Below are positions 28,633-36,495 of a DNA stretch of 64,000 nt, in pieces. The position numbers were made by a program, and so were the translations under genes. Location of the stretch: contig CAWGWA010000013.1 in the NCBI GenBank assembly GCA_963826105.1, forward strand, positions 1 to 64,000. The letters run 5' to 3'. This DNA comes from WHTI01 sp963826105. Its GTDB lineage: Bacteria; Actinomycetota; CADDZG01; WHSQ01. A model generated the notes under the pieces. That model saw only the letters and a list, made by a program, of their open reading frames with translations, was not told where the DNA came from and did not search any database. Every line of letters starts with the position of its first letter. Position 1 is the stretch's first letter.

Positions 28633-29388
28633 ATGGCTGACGACAAGGGATTCTGGGAACAAGCGCGCGAAAGAGCCGCCGAGAGTGGCAGCAGCGCGGT
28701 GGAGAAAGTTCGAGAGGTATCCGCCGACCTCGGGGAGAAGGCTGCCGACACGCTTAGCCCGACTTCAGGAGATTCGGGAACGCTTGCAGGCGTCCGGCAG
28801 AGCGTTGCAGATGCCGTCGAGACTGGTGCTAAGTCGGCCCGACCAAGTGCACCGGCCCGCAAGTCGAAGCCGCGCAAGAAGACGAGCGGTAAGAAGACCA
28901 CCGCTCGCAAGAAGACGACCGCACGTAAGCCCGCGGCCAAGAAGTCGACCGGCCGCAAGAAGACCACTGCCCGCAAGCCTGCGAAGAAGACCGCGGCGCG
29001 CAAGAAGACCGCCGCGAAGCGCACTGTGAGTCGGGCAAAGAAGACAGCCGGACGCAAGAAGACCGCCGCGAAGCGCACTGTGAGTCGGGCAAAGAAGACA
29101 GCCGGACGCAAGAAGACCGCCGCGAAGCGCACCGTAGGCCGCAAGAAGACCAGTGCGAAGAAGACTGTCGCCAGGAAGAAGACTGCGGCGAAGCGCACCG
29201 TGAGCCGGGCAAAGAAGACCGCTGCCCGCAAGAAGACTGCCGCGAAGCGGACGGTGGGCAGGAAGAAGACTTCCGCTCGCAGGAAGCCGACGAGCCGTAA
29301 GAAGACCACCGCCCGTCGCAAGCCAGCCGCTCGCAAGCCGGCCGCTCGGAAGAAGTCCACCGGGAGGAAGAGCACCAAGCGGCGCTAG
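28633..29388 (+). CDS. Histone H1-like Lys/Ala-rich protein
   Basis: 251 residues. The first 75 form an acidic/amphipathic helix-rich segment (MADDKGFWEQARERAAESGS...), and the remaining 175 consist almost wholly of Lys, Ala, Arg, Thr repeats of the kind KKTAAKRTVSRAKKTAGR, resembling eukaryotic H1 tails and the C-terminal tails of mycobacterial HupB or chlamydial Hc2. Likely a nucleoid DNA-binding protein. Start at 28633 has AGGAGG nine bases upstream; a further ATG at 28603 lacks one. Two exact 54-base tandem units occur inside (28999-29106). Confidence 0.75.
   Translation: MADDKGFWEQARERAAESGSSAVEKVREVSADLGEKAADTLSPTSGDSGTLAGVRQSVADAVETGAKSARPSAPARKSKPRKKTSGKKTTARKKTTARKPAAKKSTGRKKTTARKPAKKTAARKKTAAKRTVSRAKKTAGRKKTAAKRTVSRAKKTAGRKKTAAKRTVGRKKTSAKKTVARKKTAAKRTVSRAKKTAARKKTAAKRTVGRKKTSARRKPTSRKKTTARRKPAARKPAARKKSTGRKSTKRR
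28999..29106 (+). repeat. Two exact 54-bp tandem units in the H1-like gene
   Basis: Units 28999-29052 and 29053-29106 are identical, and the next 26 bases begin a third copy. Each encodes 18 residues, so the repeat keeps the reading frame. Looser copies surround them. Typical of tail-length variation in H1-like bacterial genes. Confidence 0.85.
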
Positions 29389-29398
29389 GCTCGCCTCT

Positions 29399-30652
29399 GT
29401 GAAGACGTATGTGGTCGAGGGGCCGACGCCCCTCAAAGGTGATGTCTCGATCAGTGGGGCCAAGAACGCCACGCTGAAGCTGATGGCGGCCGCCCTGATG
29501 GTGCCGGGCGAGGTCATCCTCGAGCGCGTCCCACGCATCACCGACGTCTACCTGATGGTCGAGGTCCTCGAGCGTCTGGGAGCCGAGGTGTCTTTCGAGG
29601 GCTCGACCCTCCGGATCGATGCGACCAGCGAGCCGGCCGACGAGGCGACCTACGAACTCGTTTCCAAGATGCGAGCCTCGATCCAGGTCCTCGGTCCGCT
29701 GCTGGCTCGCCTCGGGCGCGCCCGCGTCGCGATGCCGGGCGGTGACGCGATCGGTTCTCGACCTATCGATCTCCATCTTCGAGGGCTCGAGCGGATGGGG
29801 GCCGAGTTCTCCTCCGAACACGGGTACGTTGCCGGCGTCGCCCCGCGGCTGACCGGCGCACGCGTGCTGCTCGAGTTCCCTTCGGTCGGGGCGACCGAAA
29901 CCTTGCTGATGGCCGGGACCACTGCCATCGGAACGACCACCATCGACAACGCGGCGCGCGAGCCCGAGATCAAGGACCTCGCCCAGTTCCTCAACGAGGC
30001 GGGGGCTCGGGTGTTGGGGGCGGGCACCAGCACGATCACGATCGAGGGCGTCGAGGGATTGCATCCCGTCCGGCATGTGGTGCTGCCCGACCGCATCGAG
30101 GCCGGAACCTACGCGATCGGTGCGGCAGCAACCGGTGGCGACGTCACGTTGCGCGACGTGCGACCCGGAGACATGGAGCTGGTTCTGCAGAAACTCGATG
30201 ATGCCGGCGCGGAGATCACACGGGAAGAGACCTCCGTGCGGATCCGCTCCACCGGCCGGCCGAAGCCGATGGATCTCGTGACGTTGCCGTATCCGGGGTT
30301 CCCGACCGACCTCCAGCCTCCGATGATGGTGCTGCTCTCCCAGGCGACCGGTCCGTCGATCCTGACCGAGAACGTCTTCGAGGCGCGCTTCCTATTCGTC
30401 GACGAACTGAATCGCATGGGCGCCCAGGTTCGGGTCGAGGGTCATCACGCGGTGATCAAGGGCGTGGAACGCCTCACCGGCGCCCCCGTCAGGGCGCCCG
30501 ATATCCGGGCCGGCGCGGCCCTGCTGCTCGGGGGCCTCTGCGCCCACGGGGAAACCCGCGTCTACGACGAGGGCCACATCGAGCGGGGCTACGAGGATCT
30601 CATCCCGAAGCTGGAGGGCTTGGGCGCCATCGTCTCCGTCTCTGAGGGATAG
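29399..30652 (+). CDS. murA: UDP-GlcNAc 1-carboxyvinyltransferase with Asp active site
   Basis: Adds enolpyruvate from PEP to UDP-GlcNAc, the first committed step of peptidoglycan synthesis. 417 residues, starting at GTG 29399 (MKTYVVEGPTPLKGDVSISG) and containing SGAKNATLKLMAAA and GTTTIDNAAREPEI. The loop that normally reads PGGCAIGxRP reads MPGGDAIGSRP: the active-site cysteine is Asp116. Mycobacterial MurA has the same Cys-to-Asp change and is naturally insensitive to fosfomycin. Matches the position of murA at the end of the mycobacterial block (Rv1315). Confidence 0.96.
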   Translation: MKTYVVEGPTPLKGDVSISGAKNATLKLMAAALMVPGEVILERVPRITDVYLMVEVLERLGAEVSFEGSTLRIDATSEPADEATYELVSKMRASIQVLGPLLARLGRARVAMPGGDAIGSRPIDLHLRGLERMGAEFSSEHGYVAGVAPRLTGARVLLEFPSVGATETLLMAGTTAIGTTTIDNAAREPEIKDLAQFLNEAGARVLGAGTSTITIEGVEGLHPVRHVVLPDRIEAGTYAIGAAATGGDVTLRDVRPGDMELVLQKLDDAGAEITREETSVRIRSTGRPKPMDLVTLPYPGFPTDLQPPMMVLLSQATGPSILTENVFEARFLFVDELNRMGAQVRVEGHHAVIKGVERLTGAPVRAPDIRAGAALLLGGLCAHGETRVYDEGHIERGYEDLIPKLEGLGAIVSVSEG

Positions 30653-30687
30653 CAGTTTCATCCCTCCCCACTCGGTAGGATGGGTCC

Positions 30688-30927
30688 GTGAAGCAGACGA
30701 CGATCCAGGATCAGGTCGAAGAAGCCCTCGGACTCATCCGCCCCGCCATCCAGATGGATGGCGGCGACATCCGGCTTGAGAGCGTTGTGGGAGGCACCGT
30801 CACGGTGCAGCTTCTCGGCGTGTGCGAGACCTGTCCTATCTCTCCGGTGACCCTCAAGCACGGCGTCGAGCGCATCCTGCGCGAGCGGATCCCGGAGGTC
30901 ACCGAGGTCATCGCCCTCGAGGCGTGA
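30688..30927 (+). CDS. NifU-like Fe-S scaffold domain protein
   Basis: 79 residues matching the C-terminal NifU domain of Nfu proteins: RPAIQMDGGDIRLESV and the CxxC cluster site in GVCETCPISPVTLKHGVERIL. Two chains would assemble one [4Fe-4S] cluster for delivery to target enzymes. GTG start after TAGGATGGGTCC (weak ribosome site). Followed within five bases by meaB. It is shorter than NfuA since the degenerate A-type domain is absent. Confidence 0.88.
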   Translation: MKQTTIQDQVEEALGLIRPAIQMDGGDIRLESVVGGTVTVQLLGVCETCPISPVTLKHGVERILRERIPEVTEVIALEA

Positions 30928-30931
30928 CGGG

Positions 30932-31862
30932 TTGGATCCTAAGCAAACCGTAGCGGACGCCTTAAAGGGTGACCGTCGTGCGATCGCCCGGCTCATCTCA
31001 CTGGTAGAAGACGGCGGTCGCGGCCTCCCCGAGATCATGAAGGCCCTCTATCCGCACACCGGTGGTGCGTACTCGATCGGTATCACTGGCGCTCCGGGCG
31101 CCGGGAAGTCGACCCTTACCGAGCGTTTGATCGGCCGGGCGCGCAAGGACGATCGCAAAGTCGGAGTGCTCGCCGTCGACCCCTCGAGCCCCTTCTCCGG
31201 AGGAGCGCTCCTTGGCGACCGGGTCCGGATGCAATCTCACGCCACCGACGCCGAAGTGTTCATCCGATCGATGGCGACGCGCGGGCACCTCGGGGGCATC
31301 TCGCTCGCGACACCGGAGGCGGTCCGGGTGCTGGATGCGTCCGGGAAAGACCTGATCATCATCGAGACCGTCGGTGTCGGGCAGGCCGAGGTCGAGATCA
31401 CCGACGCGTGCGACACGACTCTCGTGGTCCTCACTCCCGGGGTGGGGCGATGCGGTCCAGGCGAACAAGGCGGGATTGATGGAGATCGCCGACGTCTTCG
31501 TCGTGAACAAGGCCGATCGTCAGGGCGCCAGGGACACGGTGCGTGAGATCAAGCAGATGCTCGAGATGTCGGATGCCGACTGGAAGCCGGAGATCGTCGA
31601 GACGATCGCCACCAAAGGCGACGGGATCGACGAACTCTGGGATGCGATCGCCCGGCACCGAGAGTTCCAGACGGGGGCCGGACGCCTCGAGGACAGGCGC
31701 CGGCGCAGGATCGCCCGCGAGCTGCGCGAGATAGTCGCAGCCCGGTACCGCAACCGGGTCGAAACCGAGACCGCCGAGCTACTCGAGGAACTCACCGGTG
31801 AGGTCGTCGCCCGGCGGATGGACCCCTACGCGGCGGCCGAGAAGCTGATCGCCGCCCTCTGA
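30932..31862 (+). pseudogene. meaB: MeaB/ArgK GTPase (acyl-CoA mutase chaperone), one frameshift
   Basis: SIMIBI-class GTPase that loads and protects adenosylcobalamin acyl-CoA mutases. First frame (TTG 30932): GITGAPGAGKSTLTERLIG (Walker A), VLAVDPSSPFSGGALLGDRVRM, GVGQAEVEI. The frame fails in the GGGG run at 31439-31442: with one G fewer it continues PGWGDAVQANKAGLMEIADVFVVNKADRQGA (NKxD) and on to a stop at 31862. The span is 3n+1 bases, as expected for one inserted base. Probably a sequencing indel, as several others occur; if real, the gene is inactive. An acyl-CoA mutase large-subunit gene lies 10 kb downstream. Confidence 0.85.
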
Positions 31863-31866
31863 GGGG

Positions 31867-33174
31867 CTAGATGTCGGGAACTCGCTCGATGGCTTCTGCG
31901 GCGAGACTGTAGGCCAGCAACTGTTCCTGCGGATATGCATGCCCCCGATGCTCGGCGATCAGCATGTGGGTGCGTGCGACCTCGACATGGATGTTCTGAC
32001 CCTCGTAGAGCTTGAGCGCTCTCTTGAAGTGTTGCTGGGATCGGCTCGGGTCGATATCGGTAAGGGCCAGGCCGATCTCTCGATGCGCCCACGCCTCGAG
32101 ACGCGGCTGTACGCGTTTCCCCAACTGATCCAGTGACTTCTCGAGCCGGTCGACCGCCGTCTGGTTGTTGCCCTCGAGGCGGTCCAAGCGCGCCAGCTCC
32201 ATCTGGGCATTCGCCTGTTCGGCAGTGTTGCGCGAGCGGGTCAGAGCGGTGGACGCCCTCTCGAGAACGTTCCTTGCCTTCTCGAGATCGCCGGAGCGAG
32301 AGAGGCTGTAGCCGCGAGCGAGAAGTGCAAGTCCCGCCTCGTTCTGGAGGTCGATGGCTTCGAACAGTTCCTCGGCCTTGGCCAGCGAGATGTCCGCGTC
32401 GGCGTAGTGCGCCCGCGTGATCTGTATGGATGCAACGTTCACGTAGGCCGTGGCGAGTGTGGAGGGGTCGTTGACCTTGGGGATCAACCTCTGGCATTTC
32501 CCCACGCTTTCCTGAGCCTTCGTCATGGAGCCGGCAGCCAGGTAGGCGAGGACCAGCGATGACATCACCCGGAGCACGGAAGAGGGCGCCGCCATCTGCT
32601 CTCGCTTGAGTCGCTCCAGATAGTTCTCACCGACGAACACTGCATGGTGGGGATCTCCCAGGGCGTTGAGGCACCGGACCTCACCGGCGACGGCGTTTGC
32701 CCGGGCCGTGGGGGCTTCGGTCTGGAGACCCTCCGAGGCGCGTTCGTAGCACCGCAGTGCGGCCGGAAGGTTGCCATCCTGCTCCAGGACGAGGGCCTGG
32801 ATCTCGTACCCACGGGCTTCGACCCGGCCAAGCCTGAATTCCTTCGCTTTCCTGATGACGTCGTTCGACGTGCGCAGGGCACGGTCAAGGTTCCCGGAGC
32901 TGATGTCGCCTCGTGCCTCCTCGAGCTGGAGCCTCAAGCGCTCGGCCGAACCCTTAGGTCGCCCTAGTTCGAGTTCCTCGGTGTCGACTCCGAGCTTCTG
33001 GGCGAGGAAATCAAGGGCCGTCTGCGATGGAACCCGCCGCCCAGCCTCGATCGTGCTGATGTAGGCGTGTGTGTAGCGGGGGCGGGCCAGGTCTTTCTGG
33101 GTCAGCCCGCGGGCGAGTCTGAGCGCTCTCAGCCTCGCTCCGAGTTGCGGATCCCCGTAATGTTCCGTCGCCAT
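31867..33174 (-). CDS. XRE-type HTH regulator with TPR repeats
   Basis: 435 residues from ATG 33174 (an in-frame ATG at 33186 lies inside the operator). Residues about 10-65 form a Cro/C1-type helix-turn-helix (LGARLRALRLARGLTQKDLA, YISTIEAGRRVPSQTALDFL). The remainder is a run of about eight TPR-like helical pairs (LDRALRTSNDVIRKAKE, NLPAALRCYERASEGL, SGDLEKARNVLERASTAL, SQQHFKRALKLYEGQ). This HTH-plus-TPR layout is shared with RRNPP peptide-sensing regulators (PlcR, NprR, Rgg), but it is also frequent in actinobacteria with no known ligand. Divergent from the gene at 33336. Confidence 0.75.
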   Translation of the reverse strand: MATEHYGDPQLGARLRALRLARGLTQKDLARPRYTHAYISTIEAGRRVPSQTALDFLAQKLGVDTEELELGRPKGSAERLRLQLEEARGDISSGNLDRALRTSNDVIRKAKEFRLGRVEARGYEIQALVLEQDGNLPAALRCYERASEGLQTEAPTARANAVAGEVRCLNALGDPHHAVFVGENYLERLKREQMAAPSSVLRVMSSLVLAYLAAGSMTKAQESVGKCQRLIPKVNDPSTLATAYVNVASIQITRAHYADADISLAKAEELFEAIDLQNEAGLALLARGYSLSRSGDLEKARNVLERASTALTRSRNTAEQANAQMELARLDRLEGNNQTAVDRLEKSLDQLGKRVQPRLEAWAHREIGLALTDIDPSRSQQHFKRALKLYEGQNIHVEVARTHMLIAEHRGHAYPQEQLLAYSLAAEAIERVPDI

Positions 33175-33176
33175 GA

Positions 33177-33191
33177 GTAACACCATGTTAC
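33177..33191. promoter_or_regulatory. Palindromic operator-like site
   Basis: GTAACACCATGTTAC is a perfect 6-bp inverted repeat with a 3-base centre, directly upstream of the HTH-TPR start codon (33174). Two further GTAACA half-sites lie at 33231-33236 and 33257-33262 in the same divergent intergenic region. Likely site for the regulator itself, which would couple both flanking transcripts. Confidence 0.5.
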
Positions 33192-33335
33192 AGACCCAAG
33201 CCGTTCCCGTCTGCCCGTGGGCCTTATTGCGTAACAGACGTAGCCCTCAGCGACATGTAACAAAATGCTAGGTAGGGCTGAACACGCCTGCCTACCCTTC
33301 TCCTCAGACATGGTTCGGACGAGAGGAGAGGTTCG

Positions 33336-33440
33336 ATGACTCGAAGCAAAGCGACTCTGTTGGTGCTATCGGCGATCGCCATCGCGGGGGCCATCTGGTT
33401 CGGAGCGGCGGCTCCCTTCCCCTCGTGTTGCGGGGGCTGA
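33336..33440 (+). CDS. Tiny peptide ORF, or 5' end of the DUF5317 gene
   Basis: A strong ribosome site (GAGAGGAGAGG) precedes an ATG at 33336 that encodes 34 residues: MTRSK, a hydrophobic helix (ATLLVLSAIAIAGAIWFGAA), then PFPSCCGG and a stop. Its position, divergent from an HTH-TPR regulator, resembles a peptide-pheromone gene. But inserting one G in the G-run 33432-33436 would fuse it to the following DUF5317 frame, which otherwise has no ribosome site and lacks a first membrane helix. Given other homopolymer indels here, the fusion is at least as likely. Confidence 0.4.
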   Translation: MTRSKATLLVLSAIAIAGAIWFGAAAPFPSCCGG

Positions 33441-33934
33441 TCCGCGCCGGGCGTCGGGAGGCCGGGGTCGCCGGAGCGGGTCCGAGGACATCGATCCGGG
33501 GGCTCCCCCTCCTCGGGGTGGGGATCGCGGTCCAGCTGGTTCTCGGGCCGAGTTCGACCGCGCCCTTCCTCCTCGTGCTGTCGATGGCCTCGATCTTCGG
33601 CTTCGTCCTGATCAATCGAACGTCGCCGGGGCTCAGGTTGGTGCTTCTCGGGATGGCGCTGAATCTGGTCGTGATCGGCCTGAACGGAGCGATGCCGGTC
33701 TCCGGGAGCCCATTCCCGGAGGGCCCGGAGGCGCTCGTCGTGCCGGAGGGGGACGTCCGACATTCCCGTGCAGGGAGTGGCACACGGCTGGCCCTCCTCG
33801 GTGATGTCGTTCCGTTCGGCGGCAGGATCTTCAGCCCGGGAGACATCCTCATGGCCGCCGGCCTGGGGCTTTTCGTTCTCTCGTCACTGCGAGACGTCGC
33901 ACGTCTGCCGACCGGTGGGACGAAGTTAACTTGA
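33425..33934 (+). CDS. DUF5317 family membrane protein
   Basis: 169 residues with the family pattern: RGLPLLGVGIAVQLVLGP, FLLVLSMASIFGFVLINR, GLRLVLLGMALNLVVIGLNGAMPVS, and after a hydrophilic loop TRLALLGDVVPF and FSPGDILMAAGLGLFVLSSL. No function is established for DUF5317, which is found in actinobacteria, Chloroflexi and Clostridia. The GTG at 33425 overlaps the small ORF upstream; it may really start at 33336. The GGDEF-EAL gene begins 72 bases downstream. Confidence 0.7.
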   Translation: MLRGLIRAGRREAGVAGAGPRTSIRGLPLLGVGIAVQLVLGPSSTAPFLLVLSMASIFGFVLINRTSPGLRLVLLGMALNLVVIGLNGAMPVSGSPFPEGPEALVVPEGDVRHSRAGSGTRLALLGDVVPFGGRIFSPGDILMAAGLGLFVLSSLRDVARLPTGGTKLT

Positions 33935-33959
33935 ACCGTATGTAAATGTTAAGTACGGT
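33935..33959. promoter_or_regulatory. Inverted repeat ahead of the GGDEF-EAL gene
   Basis: ACCGTA (33935-33940) and TACGGT (33954-33959) bracket an AT-rich 13-base centre; just before lies a perfect AAGTTAACTT palindrome (33923-33932) that covers the DUF5317 stop. Either could be an operator. The ribosome site CAGGAG for the next ATG is 37-40 bases beyond. Confidence 0.35.
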
Positions 33960-34006
33960 GTGTGCTCCCAGGGACTACCCCCCGATCGCGTGGCAGGAGT
34001 GGTTGG

Positions 34007-36412
34007 ATGACGCATTCAGGAATGGATCGGCCGACCGGCAAGCGTCCTTGGTCGGTCCGTACCTACCTCTTCGGGATCGCGGGAACCGCGATGGTGCTGG
34101 TTGGGTTATTTGGGTCCTATGTAGCCTTCGACCGTTTTCAGGGTAGCCGTACCGATGCTTTGGAACGTAACGAGCGCGAGGCCGCACGAAGAGCGCTGGC
34201 TATCTCGGACTCGATCTCGGAAGGCGTTCTAAACGTGGGACAGACGGCCGTCGCCCCCGAACTCGCCGCGGCGTTCGTCAAGCCGGAGGGCTGCGGTCTG
34301 ACCTCCTCGACATCAGGGGTCTTCTCGGCGGTTGAGCTGAGTCTCATCGACCCCGCCGGCCGGGTGGTGTGCTCATCCCAACCGGAGAACGTGTCCATGG
34401 AGAACCCGGTCTATGCCGAGTTGGCATGGCTCAAGGAGGTTCGAGCCGTCGAGGGGCCGCTGGTCTCGGACACCTTCATCGATCCATTCACCGATAGCAA
34501 GGCGGTGGCGGTCGCCGCGCCGGTGTTCGACGGCGATCACAACTTCGTCGGCACGTTCGCGATGGTGGCGGCGTGGGAAGGCGTGGCCGCCGATCTTGCT
34601 GCAGGCAGTCCAGGTACTGCGGGACTCGACTTCATCGTGGTCGATCCCGGCGCCGGCCTGATCCTCAGCAGCTCGGGCCCCCTGCGAGACCGAAGCGATG
34701 CTCTGAGGGGTACGGGATTTCAGGACGCTGCTTCGGGGGAGATCGTCGGCCTCGACGGCGAGCCCCGTCTATATAGCTCTAAGGAGGTGCCCGACCTCGG
34801 GTTGCAGGTGTTCGTCGGACAGACAACGGACGCGGTGATGGCCGCGGCGCGCTCGGCGATGTGGCGAAGCATCCTTTTCTTGCTCCTCATCCTCAGTCTT
34901 CTGACCCTGGTCACGCTCCTTGCGAACCGGAAGATAGCGGTGCCTCTCAGGAGACTGAGCGACGCGATCGGAGCGGCTCGTGGTGAGCTTCTGCCCGCGG
35001 AGATCGCCATCGACGGTCCGGCGGAAGTCGTCGATGTCGCTCACGAATACAACGAGATGTTGCGAGCGCGTGCCGACTATGAAGAGCGTTTGATGTACCA
35101 AGCCCTTCACGACTCCCTCACCGATCTGCCAAACCGGCAGCTCGCGCTGGACCGCATCGGACAGGCGCTCCAGAGGGAGGGTCGGGCCGAGGAGCTGGCG
35201 ATCTTGGTCTTGGATCTCGACCGGTTCAAGGTATTGAACGACAGCCTCGGCCACGACCTGGGCGATCGAGTATTGGTCGAGGTCGTGCATCGCCTTCGAG
35301 ATGCCGTTCGTCCACAAGACACGATCGCGCGGTTCGGCGGTGACGAGTTTGTCGTGATCTGTGACGAGCTTGACGGTGGGTATCAGGCCGTGGGCGTCGC
35401 TGAGGATATCCAGCGGGCACTTCGCCCATCTTTCACTACTTCTATGGGTCCTGCCGTTCTCACAGCCTCGATCGGTATCTCATTCAACCAGGGGGGGTCG
35501 GACCGACCCGAGGATCTGTTCCGCGATGCCAACGCGGCGATGCATCGTGCAAAGGATCAGGGGCGGGCGCGCTACGAGGTGTTCGATAGCGACTTGGGCG
35601 ACCGCGTGAACGATCGACTAAGGATAGAGAACGATCTCCGGAGGGCCATCGAAGATCGGTCATTGACGGTGCACTATCAGCCCAAGGTCGACCTTCGGCA
35701 CGGTCGAATAGTTGGGGCGGAAGCACTTGTCCGCTGGAACCACCCGGTGCGGGGATGGCTTTCCCCGTTGCAGTTCATCGGTATCGCCGAAGATAGCGGA
35801 CTCATCGTTCCCCTTGGGGATTTCGTGCTTGATGAGGCGACTCTCCAGGTGAATCGGTGGGCCGATCTCTCGAACGAGCCCATCCACGTCGCCGTTAACC
35901 TGTCTGGCCGCCAGCTCACACAACCCGATTTCCCCAACACGGTCACGAGGATCCTCGAATCGAATCGTGTGAGCCCCACCCAGGTTTGCCTCGAGGTCAC
36001 CGAAGCCGTCCTGCTCGATGAGGAGTCACCCGTGGGGGAGGTGCTCAATCGTTTCAGCGCGATGGGATTCACGATGAGTCTGGACGACTTCGGCACCGGC
36101 TATTCCTCACTCGCCTATCTCCGGCGATTCCCGTTCGAAGAGCTCAAGATCGACCGGGCCTTCGTGCAGGACCTGGACATCTCTGCCGGCGAGGGGACCT
36201 TGATCGAGGCGATCCTCGGGATGGCGAAAGCCCTGCACCTCCATGTCGTGGCCGAGGGGATCGAGAGCCAGGATCAGCTCAGCAAGCTTCTGAGATTGGG
36301 ATGCGACACCGGCCAGGGATTCTTCCTAGCGCGACCGCAGCCTGCGGAGAGCTTCGAGTCCCTCCTGGTGACAGGTGTCACCGCGGGCCCGGCGGAGGAT
36401 GCCGGGATCTAG
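34007..36412 (+). CDS. Membrane sensor GGDEF-EAL c-di-GMP enzyme
   Basis: 801 residues from ATG 34007 with CAGGAG upstream. Membrane helix at about 18-40, a 230-residue periplasmic/extracellular sensor region (dCache/CHASE-like, e.g. LSLIDPAGRVVCSS), second helix (SILFLLLILSLLTLVTLL), then a HAMP-like stretch. GGDEF domain intact (RFGGDEF at about 442-448) with an upstream RxxD product-inhibition site (RPQD). EAL domain intact: EALVRW, NLSGRQL, EVTEAVLL, SLDDFGTGYSSL, KIDR, VVAEGIES. Both synthesis and breakdown of cyclic di-GMP are thus possible; which dominates cannot be told. Confidence 0.92.
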   Translation: MTHSGMDRPTGKRPWSVRTYLFGIAGTAMVLVGLFGSYVAFDRFQGSRTDALERNEREAARRALAISDSISEGVLNVGQTAVAPELAAAFVKPEGCGLTSSTSGVFSAVELSLIDPAGRVVCSSQPENVSMENPVYAELAWLKEVRAVEGPLVSDTFIDPFTDSKAVAVAAPVFDGDHNFVGTFAMVAAWEGVAADLAAGSPGTAGLDFIVVDPGAGLILSSSGPLRDRSDALRGTGFQDAASGEIVGLDGEPRLYSSKEVPDLGLQVFVGQTTDAVMAAARSAMWRSILFLLLILSLLTLVTLLANRKIAVPLRRLSDAIGAARGELLPAEIAIDGPAEVVDVAHEYNEMLRARADYEERLMYQALHDSLTDLPNRQLALDRIGQALQREGRAEELAILVLDLDRFKVLNDSLGHDLGDRVLVEVVHRLRDAVRPQDTIARFGGDEFVVICDELDGGYQAVGVAEDIQRALRPSFTTSMGPAVLTASIGISFNQGGSDRPEDLFRDANAAMHRAKDQGRARYEVFDSDLGDRVNDRLRIENDLRRAIEDRSLTVHYQPKVDLRHGRIVGAEALVRWNHPVRGWLSPLQFIGIAEDSGLIVPLGDFVLDEATLQVNRWADLSNEPIHVAVNLSGRQLTQPDFPNTVTRILESNRVSPTQVCLEVTEAVLLDEESPVGEVLNRFSAMGFTMSLDDFGTGYSSLAYLRRFPFEELKIDRAFVQDLDISAGEGTLIEAILGMAKALHLHVVAEGIESQDQLSKLLRLGCDTGQGFFLARPQPAESFESLLVTGVTAGPAEDAGI

Positions 36413-36495
36413 CGATCTACCTCCTCGTTTGACCCTGGGCCCCTGTGGTGCTCGAATGACTCAAAATTGCGCAGCAGGACGGGGGAAGGTGGACC

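Noticed and set aside
28999..29106. Possible CRISPR or minisatellite
   Set aside because: Units are adjacent, in frame and coding; there are no spacers. It is a protein repeat.
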